DNA of 64,000 nt, taken from positions 27,756,077 to 27,820,076 of the forward strand of contig NC_068973.1 of the NCBI RefSeq assembly GCF_016808095.1, in the 5' to 3' direction. Of this stretch, positions 47,101 to 58,873 are shown one piece after another. The DNA is from Vigna angularis (lineage: Eukaryota; Streptophyta; Magnoliopsida; Fabales; Fabaceae). Below the pieces are notes generated by a model, which was given only the letters and a program-made list of their open reading frames with translations, was not told where the DNA came from and ran no database searches. The position numbers were made by a program, and so were the translations under genes. The number at the start of each line of letters is the position of its first letter. Position 1 is the first letter of the stretch.

Positions 47101-49185
47101 CTAAACACTAGCATGGGCAGATTCCCCAACTTCTGCGGGAGCATTAGGGGGGATGATCTCGTTCGGAGGCATTCCCTCGGTTTCTGGGAGAGAAAGAGCA
47201 ATTAATTCCCCATTTACCACATCTTTCATAATGTCGAAGTCAGGAAAATCAAGAGGAACTTTGAAGAAGTAATGGCACTGAGCTATACCTTGCTCGAACC
47301 CTCTAAACCGTTCATTGCAAACGTCATCACCCAAGGCTTTGTTTTCAACTGTCATCTTTGCTTGGGTAGCAGCAAGGGCATCTCTCTCCCTAGTAAGGTC
47401 AGTAATCTGGATAGCACTTTTTTGGAGATCCGACTTCAAATCATCGTTAACCTTCTGAAGCTGTCGGGCGGCATTCCGAGCTTTGGCCAAGATTACGGAA
47501 GCCTTTTGTCGCTCATCCTCGGCCATCTTTTGAAGCTCTTCAACGCGACGAGTTAAGTCTTCATTGGATTTTTTAGCCTTCTCTAAATCCAGTCGAGCAA
47601 CTTCAAGCTCTTCAGCAATTATAGACTTAGCAGAGCCAGCCGCATAAGCTAAACACAGGTTCGATCGAACATTCAGCTCGTACGCCAGGTCCACCACTTC
47701 ACCGGTTGTCATCCCGTGGAGAAGTTTGTTCTCCTCGGGATCAAGGCGATACTCTAAGCGGTCAGCTAAGTGCACAGTTGAATCAAATGGCCCAGCCATC
47801 AAAGGACCTTCAGGAACTTTCCTCTTTTTCTTCTTACTCGAACACACAGACTTATCCTTGACAACTTTTCTTTTTCCTCCTCTTTGAAGAGAAACTTCAT
47901 CCTCAACTTGAACGGTTGATGGAGTGGTAGGCGGCGATGAGTATGGAGCTATTTTAAAAGCAGGATTTACACTACGAGGAGCTTTAGACGTGTCTGGCCG
48001 AGCGGGAATAGCGATTAATCGCGCGGGTGGTGGAAGAAGTTCCCGCTCCGGTTTTCTTCAATTCTGCTTCTTTTCGAGACATCATCAATAAGAAGGCTTT
48101 GTTTTTCTCCATCTTCTCGAAGATATCTGAAATGTCAAAAAAAAAACTCATAAGTTACAAATGACAGTTATAACAGAAAATTATGAAACCTTACCGAACA
48201 CTCTAGAACACAAAGAGTTGGAACTCAAAAGCCCGATGGGAGCCCGCGACGAGGTCTTTCGGGGTAGCTGATCTAACAGGCTGACTATCTCTAACTCTTC
48301 AGGGGTCATGGAGGACTTCGCTCGGGAAACAACCTTTTTGGGATGCTCGGTCCAATAGAAGGGAAATTTTGGTTGCCCATCGTCTAGATAAAAGCTGGAC
48401 CGACCTTCCTCTTTTATTGATACCTTGAAAATTATGGTCTTGAACTCCTTATAGGAAGAATTGTTTACCCTTCACAGGAGTCAAAGAAATCTAAGATTTA
48501 TTCACCTGCGGGATAGCACCGAAGAAATACAGGAATGCTACTGACCTGGGTGTCAAAGCAAGTGTAGTACAAACCACGACAAATGCTTGCATGTACCCCC
48601 ACCCATTCGGGTGTAGTTGGTCGGGGCTACATTCAAATCACATAACACACTCAATTGAAAGTCAGTGAATGGTAAGTGAACACCCAGGTCGTGAAACATT
48701 GTGCTATAAACATAAAAAAGTCAGTATTGTGCCCTTCCCGCCCATGGCAAGCGCGTTCATTCGATCGGCACACTGATAACAGGATACTGTCGGCATCTTT
48801 TGCAGTAGATGCTCTATTAGCAAAAATCCTCTAATGAAGTACTGGTAACGTAGTAGGGCGCATACAGGCCTACCTCATGGGAAGCCCAACCATATCCATT
48901 GACAGAGGGAGGAGGAGCAGAATCTGTCCATCCCCTAGCAGCCTCAATCTCGAGCACAATATCTGCCTCTTCAACTTCTCGGATGCTAGCCTCAGTAGAA
49001 CCCAGGATGGAGGACCCTACGGAGGCAGTGGGCTCTTTTCCACCATCAGCGTACCCCTGACCTTCGCCGGCGACTTCATCAGACGTGAAGGATGAAGAAG
49101 ACATGATTACCTGAGATGGGTTGTCTTGGAAGTTTAGCGGTGAGGAAAATGAGGAAGACGAAGTAATCATGGTGGTTCTGATCAT
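47101..49185 (-). pseudogene. Antisense gene of Tat copy 2 (PF04195-like plus coiled coil), broken
   Basis: The minus strand between pol and the 3' LTR. N-terminal part: MIRTTMITSSSSFSSPLNFQ...; a second possible start MSSSSFTSDEVAGEGQG is at 49104. It contains APPPSVNGYGWASHEVGLYA and stops at 48817. Middle part (about 48816-48060), broken across frames, shows FPFYWTEHPKK. C-terminal part, 47847-47101 (248 aa): a long heptad-like coiled coil (EELEVARLDLEKAKKSNEDL through AATQAKMTVENKALGD), then CNERFRGFEQGIAQCHYFFK and an acidic, Pro-rich tail. The copy on the + strand at 1-1939 has the same order, so it is a genuine element gene. Its function is not established. Confidence 0.7.
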
Positions 49186-49360
49186 CTTTTATACTTCCAA
49201 GAGTCCATCGTGGCCATCCGTCGTGGCGAGATCAAAGGGCCAGAGGTGCGAGGCTCTTCATATTTCAGGTGGCACGAATCCCACGACCACACGTGCCCCA
49301 TGATCAACGGACACGATAACCACTACTGATCCCATTCGCGCTCTTTCTAAGTAGTCGTTC

Positions 49361-49374
49361 GGGCTTGGGGGGCT
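49361..49374 (+). other. Polypurine tract of Tat copy 2
   Basis: GGGCTTGGGGGGCT just before the TGTACTATATGG start of the 3' LTR at 49377; the plus-strand priming site expected there. Confidence 0.75.
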
Positions 49375-49376
49375 TG

Positions 49377-49880
49377 TGTACTATATGGTTTGGACGATCG
49401 ACCGAAAACAGCCAGCACGTTCAATAGGAAGGAACCGATCAACAGACATTCAGTGGCATTGATGGGTAATAAAGGTGAATAATTATTACATCACGCGTAT
49501 TGCATTTATGGCTAATCAATGAGTGATATCAGGCAGATTATGCTGGATATAAGGAAATTAGCAAATGATGAGGCACAAAATATATTGCATTAAATGACAT
49601 TCAATGACATTCAATGGGCTGGACAATTACAAAGTCTCTAAATACAAAACTAATAACAAGGTAAAGTCTGATTTTTCTGAGATACATTAAGACCTTGGAG
49701 GACACGTCACTGGCTTGGGCGTCAGAGTGTTTTCTTGTAGGTCACCCCTTGCTGAGCCGATCGGAGAAGGAGAGAGTTCAGTCATTCGTTGCGCACTTTG
49801 ATATAAAGGAAACGCGTGGAGCGGCGACCTCGGACCCATATTCAACGTAAACATTCAACGTAAACATTTCAACGTAAACA
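49377..49880 (+). repeat. Tat copy 2, 3' LTR
   Basis: 504 bp, 39 bp longer than the 5' LTR. The extra length is a short insertion near 49800 (GATATAAAGGAAACG-type) and a triplication of the terminal 13-mer TTCAACGTAAACA (49841-49853, 49854-49866, 49868-49880). The target duplication AATAT follows directly at 49881. Confidence 0.92.
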
Positions 49881-49885
49881 AATAT

Positions 49886-50309
49886 TAATTTACTTTTGTT
49901 GAATTTATTTAAACTTTTTTATTTTTGTTGAATTTATTCTAAAATAATCTAAATAATTAAAGTACACCGAATCATGTCTGTTGCATCTCAATTGGTTATT
50001 TTAAAAAAAAATGTTAAATCATGTCACAATTTATACAATGTGTTATAGTTAATGTTTTATATTTGATTTGATTTTTATATTTATTATTCTTGTTCAATTT
50101 TATTTTAATAATTTTATAATAAAATAATTATTCAAATTAAGAATAAATTCAACTTTTATATAAATGTTAAATTAATATTTTTATTAAAGTTTATATTTTT
50201 AATACGTGATTTTTAAAATTTTAAGAGATTAAAAGAATAGAATTAACTGTGATACTTTATATGATTTTTAATCTTTTAAAATTTAAATCAATGATGTTAC
50301 TTTCACTAA
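49886..50309. other. AT-rich spacer between Tat copies
   Basis: No gene is recognised. It separates the complete element from the truncated copy 3, so the two are independent insertions rather than one rearranged element. Confidence 0.5.
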
Positions 50310-53180
50310 TGAAGGGCTCCACCCCTTCACGACAGCTATAATGAGGGCACCAATGCCCAAAAATAAAGTGCTCCCCGATGGAAAAATATTGTTGATCGAC
50401 TAATCCCGAAGAGCATCTTCGGTCCTTTGTAGATGCGATGAGGATCTATTCATCGGATGATCTAGTATGGTGCTGGGTTTTTTCTTTGTCCCTAAAAGGA
50501 CAAGCATTGCTTGGTTCCATTCCTTAGAACCTGGGACAATCAACGGATTTGCGACGTTGAGGAACCTATTCGGTCAGCAGTATGTGTCTAGCAGATTAGA
50601 GGGTTTGACATACCTCGCGCTGGTCAAAATACAACAAGGAAGAAAGGAAACGCTAAAGGATTTCATTGATCGGTTTAATCAAACCGTTCGTCAGGTGAAG
50701 GATGTGGATAGGAAATTGATAATAAGCACCTTGACTACCGCTTTAAACCGGGACCCTTTGCTGATCTTCTCTATGCCGAGGAGCCGCAAACGCTGGGAAA
50801 GTTCCAAAATAAGGCAGCAAAGTTCATACGAATCGAAGAAATGTGCACCTTTCAGAAGGGGTAGAGGGAGGAAGCAGCGCAAGAGGCTAAGCCTAATCAC
50901 GAGCGAAAGGAAGAAAAGAGGTCGTTCAGTCGGGCGGAAAAGAAAGATAGCTTTAAGAGGGACATGGTTAGGGGGCCTAGGTATGCAAACTACGCGACTT
51001 TGAATACTCCTAGAGCAAGATTATTGGAGGAGGCGTTGCGGGCAGATCTCATACTCGTTCAGCAAAGTCCTACACCCCCGAACGCAGATGGAGGGAAGTA
51101 CTGCAGGTATCATCAGAACATGAGCCACACAACTGAGGATTGTTATGCCCTTAAAGACAAGATTGAGGAGTTAATAAGGGCAGGTCATCTTAAGAAGTAT
51201 GTGCGGAAGGAGCAGCGAAGAAATACTCTGGCCAAAACCCATTGCCCCCCTCCGAAAAACGAGCGAAAAAATTGTGATCGACAAGACAGGAGTAGGAGTA
51301 GAGAGTGACCCTTGCGAGGAACAATCAATACTATCTCGGGAGGATTCGCAGGAGGCGGGTCGACCTCATCGGCCAGAAAGCGGCACTTGAGGGGATTGAA
51401 GAGTGTGAACATGATGGATGTGGCATAGCGATCGATGCCTGCGATTACATTTTCGGACGAGGATTTTCACACTCCTGATCTCGATCAAGATGACCCGATG
51501 GTGATAACCGGAATCATTGCTTGTTATAGTGTAGGAAAGGTTCTTGTTGACCAGGGAAGCTCGGTCAACATCCTCTATTGGAAGACATTCCAACAGATTG
51601 ACCTATCGGAGGATTTGATAGTACCATATAATGAGCAGATCGTGGGATTTTCCGACAAGCGGGTTGATACACGAGGGTATATGGACTTGAGAACGAGTCT
51701 AGGAGTTGATCGGGGAGCGAAGGAGTTGAGGGTTAGATTCTTATTGGTGGAGGCCAACACTCCGTACAACGTGTTGCTTGGTGGACCATGTCTGAATGCC
51801 TTTGGGGCGATAGTTTCGACCCCTCACTTAACATTGAAGTACCCATCGGATAGGGGGACCATCTGCGCAGTCAGGACGAATCAAAGGATGGCCAGGGAAT
51901 GCTATGTAGCAAGACTGAAGGTGGAACCTTTGACGCAAAGTCTGACGCTCGGAGGTGGCAATTGTGGACTTGGATCCAAGAGTTAACACAGACGATCGGA
52001 TCGAGCCTCAAGGCGAAACTCGACCACTTGTGTTGGGGAGAACTGCAAAACAAGTTACTTTCATGGGGACAAATCTTACAAGGGAGCAGACCAAGGTCAT
52101 CGATCAACAGCTGATATCGAACGTTGATCTTTTTGCGTGGGCTGCTTCTGACATGCCAGGAATACATCCTAGTGATTTCGCACAAGTTGGCCCTCATTAG
52201 GGACGCTCGGCCAATAGTGCAGAAAAAGAGAAGACTGGGAAGGAGAAGCGTCGAGTAGTGGATTCGGAAGTTTAAAAGCTTCTTGATGCCCAGTTCATTC
52301 GGGAGGTCAAATATACTACTTGGTTGGCCAATGTGGTGATGGTCAAGAAGTCCAATGATCAGTGGAGAATGTGTACCAACTTCACAGACCTAAACAAAGC
52401 GTGCCCTAAGGATTCTTACCCCCTCCCGAGCATCGACGGTCTGGTGGATGGAGCATCTGGGTATCAGGTTCTTAGTTTTTTGGATGCTGACTCTGGATAC
52501 AATCAGATACCGATGTACCATCCTGATTGTAAAAAGGCAGCCTTTATCACGAAACGGTCGAACTATTGGTATGAAGTCATGACGTTCGGCTTGAATAACA
52601 TGGGGGTCACTTACCAGCGTCTAATGGACAAGATGTTTCATCGGCAGATAGGGAAATGCATGAAGGTATATGTGGACGACATGGTGGTAAGAAGCCAGTC
52701 GGTAGAAGAGCACGCCAAGGACTTGAGGGAGGTATTCGGGCAGGTAAAAAGGTATGGCATGCGATTAAATCCAGCCAAGTGTACCTTTGGAGTATCGGTT
52801 GGTAAATTTTTGGGTTTCATGTTGACCGCTTGGGGAATTGAAGCAAACCCAGATAAATGTAGAGCGATCCTCGAAATGCGTAGTCCCCAAAATCTGAAGG
52901 AGGTACATTGTTTGGTTGGACAGTTAACAACTTTATCTCGATTCATTCCCCGATTAGTTGAGCAGGTCAAACCGATCATCAAGATCATGAAGAAGAGCTC
53001 CTCGTCGAAGTGGGACAAAGAATGCGAAAGAGCGTTTACTAAGGTCAAAGTCATACTATCCAGTCCATTAGTCATGGGCAGACCTGAGGCAGACCACGAT
53101 TTGTAACTGTACTTGGTAGTCTCAGAGGCAACAATCGACCTTAATCCAAGAGGTCCTTGAATTGAAGTTGGTTTACTTTA
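50310..53180 (+). mobile_element. Tat-lineage retrotransposon, copy 3 (truncated at both ends)
   Basis: Gag, protease and reverse transcriptase of the same family as copies 1 and 2. Similarity begins inside gag at about 50315 and stops in the RNase H region at about 53180. There is no LTR, primer site or target duplication on either side. Its reverse transcriptase is better kept than that of copy 2. Confidence 0.88.
50313..53165 (+). pseudogene. gag-protease-RT of Tat copy 3, broken
   Basis: Gag domain (about 50467-50900) with WFHSLEPGTINGFATLRNLF and RKETLKDFIDRFNQTVRQVK, a knuckle YCRYHQNMSHTTEDC (51102-51146), protease linker and DQGSSVNILYW (51552-51582), NVLLGGPCLNAFGAIVSTPH, and the RT lead-in at about 51955-52200. 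The open reverse transcriptase run, 52324-53106 (260 aa), has MCTNFTDLNKACPKDSYPLP, SFLDADSGYNQIPM and an intact YVDD (52669-52680). The stop after the last run is at 53104-53106, and weak similarity continues to about 53180. Frameshifts near 50750, 51310 and 51950 and stops near 50401 and 52250 disable it. Confidence 0.85.
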
Positions 53181-54010
53181 TATGTAATTTGTATTTTTAC
53201 TGTACCATAACAATTTATCTATTATCTTAAATATAATTATTTTTCAAAAGTCTTACAAAACCTGTCACAACAGATTCAAAAATTGAAAATTCTAAGTCAA
53301 TCCACCAAATTTTAGCTAATTGATCTTGTTTTATCATTCCTAGTTAGAATTTTATTATAACATTTATTATTGCGTTGATTAAGATTAAACTTAACTTAAA
53401 TATTAGAATATCTTGTATAGTTTTCATCAAGAGGACAGGTATGATCAAATAATCTAGAAAAAAAAATCGAGAAAACAACACATATATAGGCCAAATGTGA
53501 GGTGGCCTAGGAGAAGCAAGGATTATCAAACAAATTTTGTCTTTGCAGGATTTGAGGTGTAGTATATGGATAAAAAAAATAGTTTATGCTAATTGTAACG
53601 ACTTATTTGTCTTGCTTGTTCTGTAGAACTCTATGTTCTTATTAAATAAATCCTTATTTTTCTTTTGTCAGATATCATTCTTAACGACTCCTTTAGGATC
53701 GTGACATTGTTCTTTCCATTTTTTTCTGTCTCCAATAAGCTCTTGTTTTTTAGTTTTTCTTTAATTTTGAGACGTTGAATTTGTGATCTATTTCTTATCC
53801 CCAATCAGTCTTTGTGTTTGTTTCTAATTGTTATTTAGCGTCCATTTTAATAATGTATTTCAACATTATTTGTTGTTCTAGATTATTGGCTGTTTTTTAA
53901 ACTAAAAATCTTAATCGATTCATAAAGTTTTATAGTGTTATTCACGTGCTTGATTCATAAAATCTTGATTCAAGTAAGTTTCAGTGTTTTTTCATAAATA
54001 TTAAACTACA
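53181..54010. other. AT-rich spacer
   Basis: No gene or element end is recognised. The last eight bases before the hAT element (GGAACATA, 54011-54018) are its target duplication. Confidence 0.5.
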
Positions 54011-54954
54011 GGAACATATAGGGCTGGGCAAAATTTACTGATCTGTACTGTACTGTAGTTAATTATACTATATTATACTAAAAATAACTGATCCATTTTT
54101 ACTAAAACTTAAATATACTATTTTATGGTTCAGTTTTTAAAAACTGAACTTATAAGATTTTCAGTTCAGTTAACTGCTAGAACTGTTATCCATCCCTCTT
54201 TCATTTTCAATTTTTCAATTATTCCCTCTTTCGTTTTCAATTTTTCAATTACTCCTAAAACGTGCCCTAAGCGTTGTCCACCGTGAGCGTGAGAGAGAGT
54301 TCCACTGCGACCTAGCTTGTGTTTCAACGTTGCCGTCGAAAGAGAACTCCAAAGATTATGCGCGGCCGCTGCCACCGTGACCCTGTCGACAAAGGAGAGT
54401 TCCACTGCGACCTCTACCTCTCTGTGTTGTGTCTCTGCCTGTGCTGCCTGTGCTGCTGTAATTCCCTTCCAAAGTCTCTACTTCCTCCCCTTCCCAATTC
54501 TCATATCCTCGTCCTTACTCATGTTCTGTAAAGTAATCCCCTTTCCTTTCTCTCTTTAATTTATACAATTTTTATCTCTTACTTGCAAAAGATTAGAGCT
54601 TGAGCATCGTGGGTTAATGGGGTGCCTCATTTGCTTCTTTCTTCAATGCTTCATGTAAATGTTGTTAGTGTTAGTGGTTAATGTTGTTCAAGAGAGTACT
54701 GAATTGGGTAACTATGTAATTGGTCAGCACCAAGTTAGTTTTATGTTGGCTACTGCCTCTAAAGAGTACAATTTTGTGGTTTCTAACAAATTTCTGCTAG
54801 CAGTGGAGACAATGTTGCTACCATTTATCTTTTTGTAATAGAATGATTTATGTTTAAGTGCTAGAGGTGATGAATTTCTAGATTTGTAGCGTGATACATA
54901 TTCGTATTCAATACTTTCATTTTTGTTACCCTCTTAAAGGTTGTTGTTTTTTTA

Positions 54955-55424
54955 GTGGTTCACAGTGGTGTGATGCATGGATGAATATTAACTTAGAGCA
55001 CTATTTAATAGAAAGGAAAATGCCTTCGGAATTCAGCAAAAAGCTTCCATATGCTTGCTATCCTTGCGAACATGGCTCGAGAGGTGTTAGCCATTCCTAT
55101 CTCTACCGTAGCATCAGAGTGTGCATTCAGTACAAGAGGAAGAGTGGTTAGTCCTTATCGTAGTTGCCTAACGCCTAAAATAGTGGAAGTGCTTGTTTGT
55201 ACACAAGATTGGTTAAAAGGAACACCTTTCTCTATACGTTTTGATGAGGATCCTAAAGAACTTGATAAATTTGAGCAAGGTGAGATTATATGACAAACTT
55301 ATATACTTTTTAATTTATATTTTAAGTGTTCAAAAATTATGAAATATTTTATTTTATTTTTGTAGAGATAACCTCTCAAGATGAAGTGGGACCTTCAAGT
55401 GCTGCTATTAATTTGGATGATTGA
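54955..55424 (+). pseudogene. hAT transposase, C-terminal remnant (dimerisation domain)
   Basis: The frame at 54960-55050 encodes QWCDAWMNINLEHYLIERKM and shifts near 55045 into MLAILANMAREVLAIPISTV, ASECAFSTRGRVVSPYRSCL and TPKIVEVLVCTQDWL (55051-55290). This is the hAT C-terminal dimerisation domain (family consensus ASE.AFS..GR....R..L.P..V..L.C...W). A GT donor at 55280 and a TAG acceptor ending at 55375 join it to a last exon encoding EITSQDEVGPSSAAINLDD and a stop at 55422-55424. The zinc finger and the catalytic core are missing, so it is inactive. Confidence 0.85.
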
Positions 55425-55909
55425 AGCTTTGCCACAATTTGTTAGTTATCTAAAGTACATGTGGGTAAGACTATAACCTTAATGCTTTGTTTTTCATGTT
55501 GTTTTGTCTTGGAGATGGTACACAAATGCTCAATACTGGCTTTTCAAATTACTATTTTTATTTACAAATGCTGTTATTTAATTTACAAGTAAATATATTT
55601 GTATGTCCAGTAATAAGCTTTAATCATTTCCAGAATTCACTAGCAATACGCATGCGTCATATTTACTTGTATAACCCTCAACGTTTAGAACCTAGTTTTC
55701 TCATGTTCCAATCATTTTGAATATATCAGACTTACTTGAACTTGTTTAAAGGGAAATAAATGGGAGATATTAACATTTGGAGTGTCTTGTGTTCTTTTAT
55801 TGAGGTTAATCAGGTTATATTAATATGTTACAGTCTGTTAATTCCATATTTTAGTGCCTTTTTTGAGTTCTGTTAATTCCAGGCTAAGTTAAGGTGTTAT
55901 AATTCATCA

Positions 55910-56200
55910 TAGATTATGACAAGGAAGTGGTTGAAGATGATGACAAGGAAGTGGTTGCTCAAGCATGCACTAGTCTGGCTGATATCATCATAGATTATGG
56001 TTTTGCAACTCTTGAGCCTTGTAAGCATATAATTATTTTACCAATTTGTAAGAGTCATTTTGCTGGTGAACTGATGCTAATGTTGAGATTTCTATACTTG
56101 CAGACTTGGCACAGCTTGTTGATGCAACTTCATTGTTGCCTCGGGAGCATTCTGCTTGGCAATAGAGTCAGACACTGAAATCTCGCAATGCTTTGTCTTT
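55910..56200 (+). pseudogene. Karyopherin (importin-4-like) fragment captured in the hAT element
   Basis: Encodes DKEVVAQACTSLADIIIDYG and FATLEP, then a GT donor at 56021. After an 83-bp intron ending TTGCAG at 56103 it continues Y-LAQLVDATSLLPREHSAWQ, then an in-frame TAG. The exon join keeps frame and meaning, so a genomic piece with its intron was captured. The wording fits HEAT/ARM repeats of plant importin-beta-type receptors (importin-4-like). This is a tentative family call from memory of the sequence type. A 28-bp direct repeat (GACAAGGAAGTGGTTG-type) precedes it near 55918-55955. Confidence 0.5.
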
Positions 56201-57035
56201 TGAGAAAGATGATCTGCGTCAGAAGAATGTCTCGTATGCCATCATCATCATACCATATCTTCTGAATACTAGTTTTGAAACTGATTGCCTATTACAGATA
56301 TATCTTTCTTGTTTTGACACGTTATCTTTCCAAACATTTTTAACCTCTCTAGTTTTCTAAAGGCTAGGAATTGGCATAGCTTACTAGAATACTAGTTTAA
56401 AGTGAATGCATATATAGATTGATGTTAGTAATCACATATCAAACTTACTATTTATTTGTGCAGGGATTTAATGTTATGTGACTAGGATATCTGACGAAAA
56501 AATTACTTCATAGCGTTTGAGTTCTGAGAAAAGTTCGTAATTGAGTTTACGTCTATCAATTATGGAGTAGAATGAACAAGAACATACATTGATCTTAGTA
56601 TTGATTGATACTGGTGTGTAGGTTTCTTGTTTTTGAAGCAGATTAGAAAATTAGCCAAGGCCCTACTTATTGCAGCAATAAATTTTGCTCTAACTTCCTG
56701 TTTATTGGACTTGAGCAATTGAATCTGTTGTCCACTTCCCAATTGAAAGGTCCATATATAGTTAGTAGTTCAGTTCAATTTAAAATTAGTATAGTTAGTA
56801 GTTCAGTTCAGTTTAAAATTAGTATAGTTAGTAGTTCAGTTCAGTTTATATTGTAGTTTAGTACAATTTAGTACAGTACAGTTCAGTACAGTTTGATAAA
56901 ACAAAAAAGAGTTCAGTTCAGTTTGTTTGAACTATTTTACAGTTCAGTTCAGTTTAGACAAATTAGTTTTTAGTTCAGTACAGTTTTTAGTAGTGCAGTG
57001 CAGTTCAGTTTCATTTGCCCAGCCCTAGGAACATA

Positions 57036-57654
57036 TAAGCGAAATAGGACTGAAATGAAAATAAAAGTAAAGTATTTAGGGATTTAAAAAAAAACAGATG
57101 TGAAAGTGCGAAGAAAATTGACAATATAAATTATTCAAAAGAAAGAAAATGTTTTAAGCATAATCTTTTTACAATATTATTTATCTTCCATGTTCATTTA
57201 CTTTATTTTTTTTGTCTATCTTAAATATAGTAATTTTGAACATAGTTAATTTTTTTTTCTTAAAATGTTTGTTGTTCTTATTTCTCTCAGTTATTTCTTT
57301 TTGTTAGTATTTCTTTTTCAAGTTATCCATTTGATTTCTTTTTAGTTTTTAACTTTTCATTGCTTATAAGGATGATTAAAGAATTTGAACTAGTGAATAT
57401 GGATATTTTAATTACAAATATTATGTTATATTATATGAATATTATGTTAGAAAAAGTTTTTTATATCAATTAAAAATGATTTTTTATCAGTTTTTTGAAA
57501 AAGTATAAAATAGAGAATATAAAAAGTGTTCAATCTTTTATATCTATTTTAGAATAGGTATAAAAGGTCACATATTTATATTGATTATTTTCAGAAAAAA
57601 TTTAAAAAGTGTTATTTTTATATTTGTTATTAATAAAAACATGATAAAAAAGAA

Positions 57655-57702
<48 letters not shown>

Positions 57703-58488
57703 AAGTAATAAGTATAAAAAGTGACATTTTTATATTTATTTTTAAATTTGTATTGTTTTTGTTCTCATTTCTTAAATTTTGAGCACAAAGTTTAACATAG
57801 TTAAATTATTTTTCTTAAATTTGTGTTATTTTTTATTTTTATTTCTCTCAATTCTTTCTTTTAATTAGTATTCCTTTTTCGAGTTATCCATTTTATTTCT
57901 TTTTAGCTTTTAGCTTTTGCTTGTAAGGATGGTTAAAGAATTTGAAACCACTGAATATAGATATTTTAAGTACGAGTATTATGTTATATTCTATAGAGTA
58001 TGTTATTTTTAAATGTTTTTCTAAATAAATGAATTAAAATAAAATTATTGGTAAGAACAATATTAATAATTAAAAAATATTTTTAATTATTTGAAAAATT
58101 ACTTTTATTTAAAATTATAAAAATAAAAGAGAATAACGTTATTTAAACTTATATTTCATCGTTTAAAAAAGTATTTTTTACGATTATTTTATCATACAAT
58201 TTTATTTGGGGTGTATTTTACAATTAATTTTTAATTTATGTTATAATCTAGATAATATTATTTAAAATTAAAAGCATAAAACATAAAAAAAAATCTCAAA
58301 GTATTCATAGATATCTGGGTGTATTGTTGGAGTGAGTGCGCAATAAGTTATAAAATGATATTTTAAAGGAGGAAATAGTAGGTAACTACTAATAATGTAT
58401 AGGACTAGATACTATAACGGGATAGGACTATGTAAACCCTTCTCTTTACTAACTCTGTAACCAAGAAAAAACATATAATAGACTATAA
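57036..58488. other. AT-rich sequence with a direct duplication
   Basis: No gene is seen. A segment of about 190-210 bp occurs twice in direct orientation, 57238-57430 and 57787-57997; both contain AGTTATCCATTT...TTTCTTTTTAG and GGATGRTTAAAGAATTTGAA. The spacer between them includes an (AT)n tract at 57660-57697. Confidence 0.7.
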
Positions 58489-58497
58489 TATTTGGAA

Positions 58498-58873
58498 GGG
58501 TTAAATATGTTTTTGGTCCCTTAACTTTCAGTAAAAACTGAAATTAGTCTTTTTTTCAAAATTTTGACCTAATTTAGTCCCCAAACTTTAGAACAGTATG
58601 AATTTAGTCCTTTTAACTAAATTTTGTTAGGTTTATTTGATGTTTCAAGCACGTTTCATGATAGCATTTGGGTTACTTACACTGTTTGACACATTTTTGC
58701 TTCAATGTTAACTGAGAAAGCGTTAGAAACATCAATTAAAGTTAACAAAATTTGGTTAAAAGCACTAAATTCATACATTTCTAAAGTTGGGGGACTAAAT
58801 TAGGTCGAAGTTTTGAAGAGAGACTAATTCCAATTTTCACTGAAAGTTAAGGGATCAAAAACATATTTAACCC
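58498..58873. mobile_element. MULE-type MITE, copy B
   Basis: A 376-bp member of the family at 22251-22593, with inward ends GGGTTAAATATGTTTTTGG and GGGTTAAATATGTTTTTGA. It is flanked by a perfect 9-bp target duplication, TATTTGGAA, at 58489-58497 and 58874-58882. It is non-coding. Confidence 0.92.

Larger units (their letters stand above)
40582..49880 (+). mobile_element. Tat-lineage Ty3/gypsy retrotransposon, copy 2 (structurally complete)
   Basis: A 9,299-bp element with both LTRs, primer site, gag-pol, hypervariable 3'UTR, antisense gene, polypurine tract and a perfect 5-bp target duplication, AATAT, at 40577-40581 and 49881-49885. The LTRs start TGTACTATATGG. A second RNase H domain after the first and an antisense gene after pol place it in the Tat lineage. 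The two LTRs differ at roughly twenty or more positions by eye, mostly transitions, so the insertion is of moderate age. Nonsense codons and frameshifts through gag-pol make it non-autonomous. Confidence 0.95.
54019..57027. mobile_element. hAT transposon, degenerate, with captured gene fragment
   Basis: A 3,009-bp element with perfect 14-bp terminal inverted repeats TAGGGCTGGGCAAA / TTTGCCCAGCCCTA and an exact 8-bp target duplication, GGAACATA, at 54011-54018 and 57028-57035. An 8-bp duplication and TAGGG/CAGGG-type ends define hAT. The subterminal zones (54030-54180 and 56745-57010) are packed with CAGTTCAGTT / GTACAGTACAG motifs, probable transposase-binding repeats. The interior holds the last exons of a hAT transposase and, downstream, a fragment of a nuclear-transport-receptor-like gene. 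The GC-richer block 54280-54540 is not identified. Confidence 0.92.
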
